From Cupriavidus basilensis OR16 (GTDB lineage Bacteria; Pseudomonadota; Gammaproteobacteria; Burkholderiales; Burkholderiaceae), in NCBI RefSeq assembly GCF_000243095.1, contig NZ_AHJE01000025.1:1-64000 (forward strand): DNA of 64,000 nucleotides, written 5' to 3'. This document shows, one piece after another, positions 63,378 through 64,000 of this stretch. The position numbers were made by a program, and so were the translations under genes. Below the pieces are notes generated by a model. The model saw only the letters and a list, made by a program, of their open reading frames with translations. It had not been told where the DNA came from and ran no database searches. Positions within the stretch are counted from its first letter, which is position 1; each line of letters opens with the position of its first letter.

Positions 63378-64000
63378 ATGATGTCAAACGCTTGCGGCCT
63401 CGATTTCGGCACGTCCAATTCCACGGTGGGCTGGTGCCGGCCGGGACAACCCACGCTGTTGCCGCTGGAAGATGGCAAGCTCACGCTGCCCTCGGTGATC
63501 TTCTTTCACTCCGAGGATCCGCTGGTCAGCTACGGCCGTGCCGCGCTCGGCGACTACCTGGCGGGTTATGAGGGCCGGCTGATGCGCTCGCTCAAGAGCC
63601 TGCTCGGCACCTCGATGATGGAAGACAGCACCGAGGTCATGGGCCAGGCCATGCCGTTTCGCAAGCTGCTCTCGCACTTCATCGGCGAGCTCAAGCAGCG
63701 TGCCGAGACCTCGGCCGGCGCCGGCTTCGACAAGGTCGTGCTGGGCCGCCCGGTCTTTTTCATCGACGAAGACCCCAAGGCCGACCAGCTCGCCGAGCAG
63801 ACGCTGCGCGAGATCGCGGCGGATGCCGGCTTCAAGGACATCGAGTTCCAGTACGAGCCGATCGCCGCGGCCTTCGACTACGAAGCCACGATCTCGCGCG
63901 AGGAACTGGTGCTGGTGGCCGACATCGGCGGCGGCACCTCCGACTTCTCGCTGGTGCGCCTGTCGCCCGAGCGGGCCGGCAAGGTCGACCGGCGTGGCGA
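63378..64000 (+). CDS. Hsp70 family protein, YegD-like (partial)
   Basis: The 5' part of an Hsp70/actin-fold ATPase, cut by the window end. The first 207 residues start MMSNACGLDFGTSNSTVGWC, the phosphate-1 loop, and include LGRPVFFIDEDP, then YEPIAAAFDYEA and VADIGGGTSDFSLVRL, the phosphate-2 loop. The divergent sequence matches YegD rather than DnaK. The C-terminal domain cannot be judged. Confidence 0.85.
   Translation, partial: MMSNACGLDFGTSNSTVGWCRPGQPTLLPLEDGKLTLPSVIFFHSEDPLVSYGRAALGDYLAGYEGRLMRSLKSLLGTSMMEDSTEVMGQAMPFRKLLSHFIGELKQRAETSAGAGFDKVVLGRPVFFIDEDPKADQLAEQTLREIAADAGFKDIEFQYEPIAAAFDYEATISREELVLVADIGGGTSDFSLVRLSPERAGKVDRRG

Overview
The window reads as a GC-rich betaproteobacterial chromosome, most likely Burkholderiales and close to Cupriavidus/Ralstonia. 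The clues, judged from memory of these families and not from a search, are a Bug-type periplasmic receptor and a TctA protein, an frc-type fructose cluster with its own zwf and pgi, the order adk-kdsB-Trm112-lpxK-exbD-exbB-xseA-sodB, many LysR regulators, a TTG-started IF-1 paralogue and an MXKDX-repeat protein. I saw no tRNA, rRNA, CRISPR array, prophage or intact insertion sequence.

Layout. 0.1-2.1 kb: leftward ogt-xerD-ybaK. 2.2-11.0 kb: a rightward fructose uptake and Entner-Doudoroff entry cluster (frcR, frcA, frcC, frcB, zwf, pgi, fructokinase) in which frcR, frcB and pgi are broken. 11-20.9 kb: Bug receptor, chalcone-isomerase-like protein, AEC carrier, queG, tsaE, amiC, an SBF-like transporter with a divergent LysR, a methyltransferase and a divergent HTH regulator. 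20.9-31.5 kb: a porin, then a compact rightward catabolic operon (NMT1-type ABC importer, FAD oxidoreductase, CaiB CoA-transferase, crotonase, ferredoxin, LysR, aldehyde dehydrogenase) of unknown substrate. 31.5-39.8 kb: an SDR gene lacking its 5' end beside a 16-bp palindrome, then the housekeeping block adk, kdsB, Trm112, lpxK, exbD, exbB, xseA, sodB. About 1 kb between exbB and xseA holds three diverged 80-bp direct repeats full of DnaA-box-like sequences plus two perfect DnaA boxes.

40-49.7 kb: a Na+/H+ antiporter, a LysR region with gene remnants (aldo/keto reductase tail, possible cupin tail, frameshifted LysR), a hydrolase / glutathionyl-hydroquinone reductase / hydrolase trio, and a three-domain LigD with no Ku nearby. 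49.9-58.2 kb: an island of very small genes around cspA, a trypsin-like protease and the IF-1 paralogue, including a 94-codon pair of paralogues. 58.3-64 kb: TctA without TctB/TctC, an MXKDX / YedY-like / cytochrome b561 redox group, a HisN-type phosphatase, and the start of an Hsp70-like gene cut by the window end.

The two most striking features are the clustered damage (three lesions in one fructose cluster, one truncated SDR, one frameshifted LysR, two remnants) and the DnaA-box-rich repeat array. All damage calls rest on frame reading and remembered family architecture. Base errors or assembly collapse remain possible until raw reads are checked.
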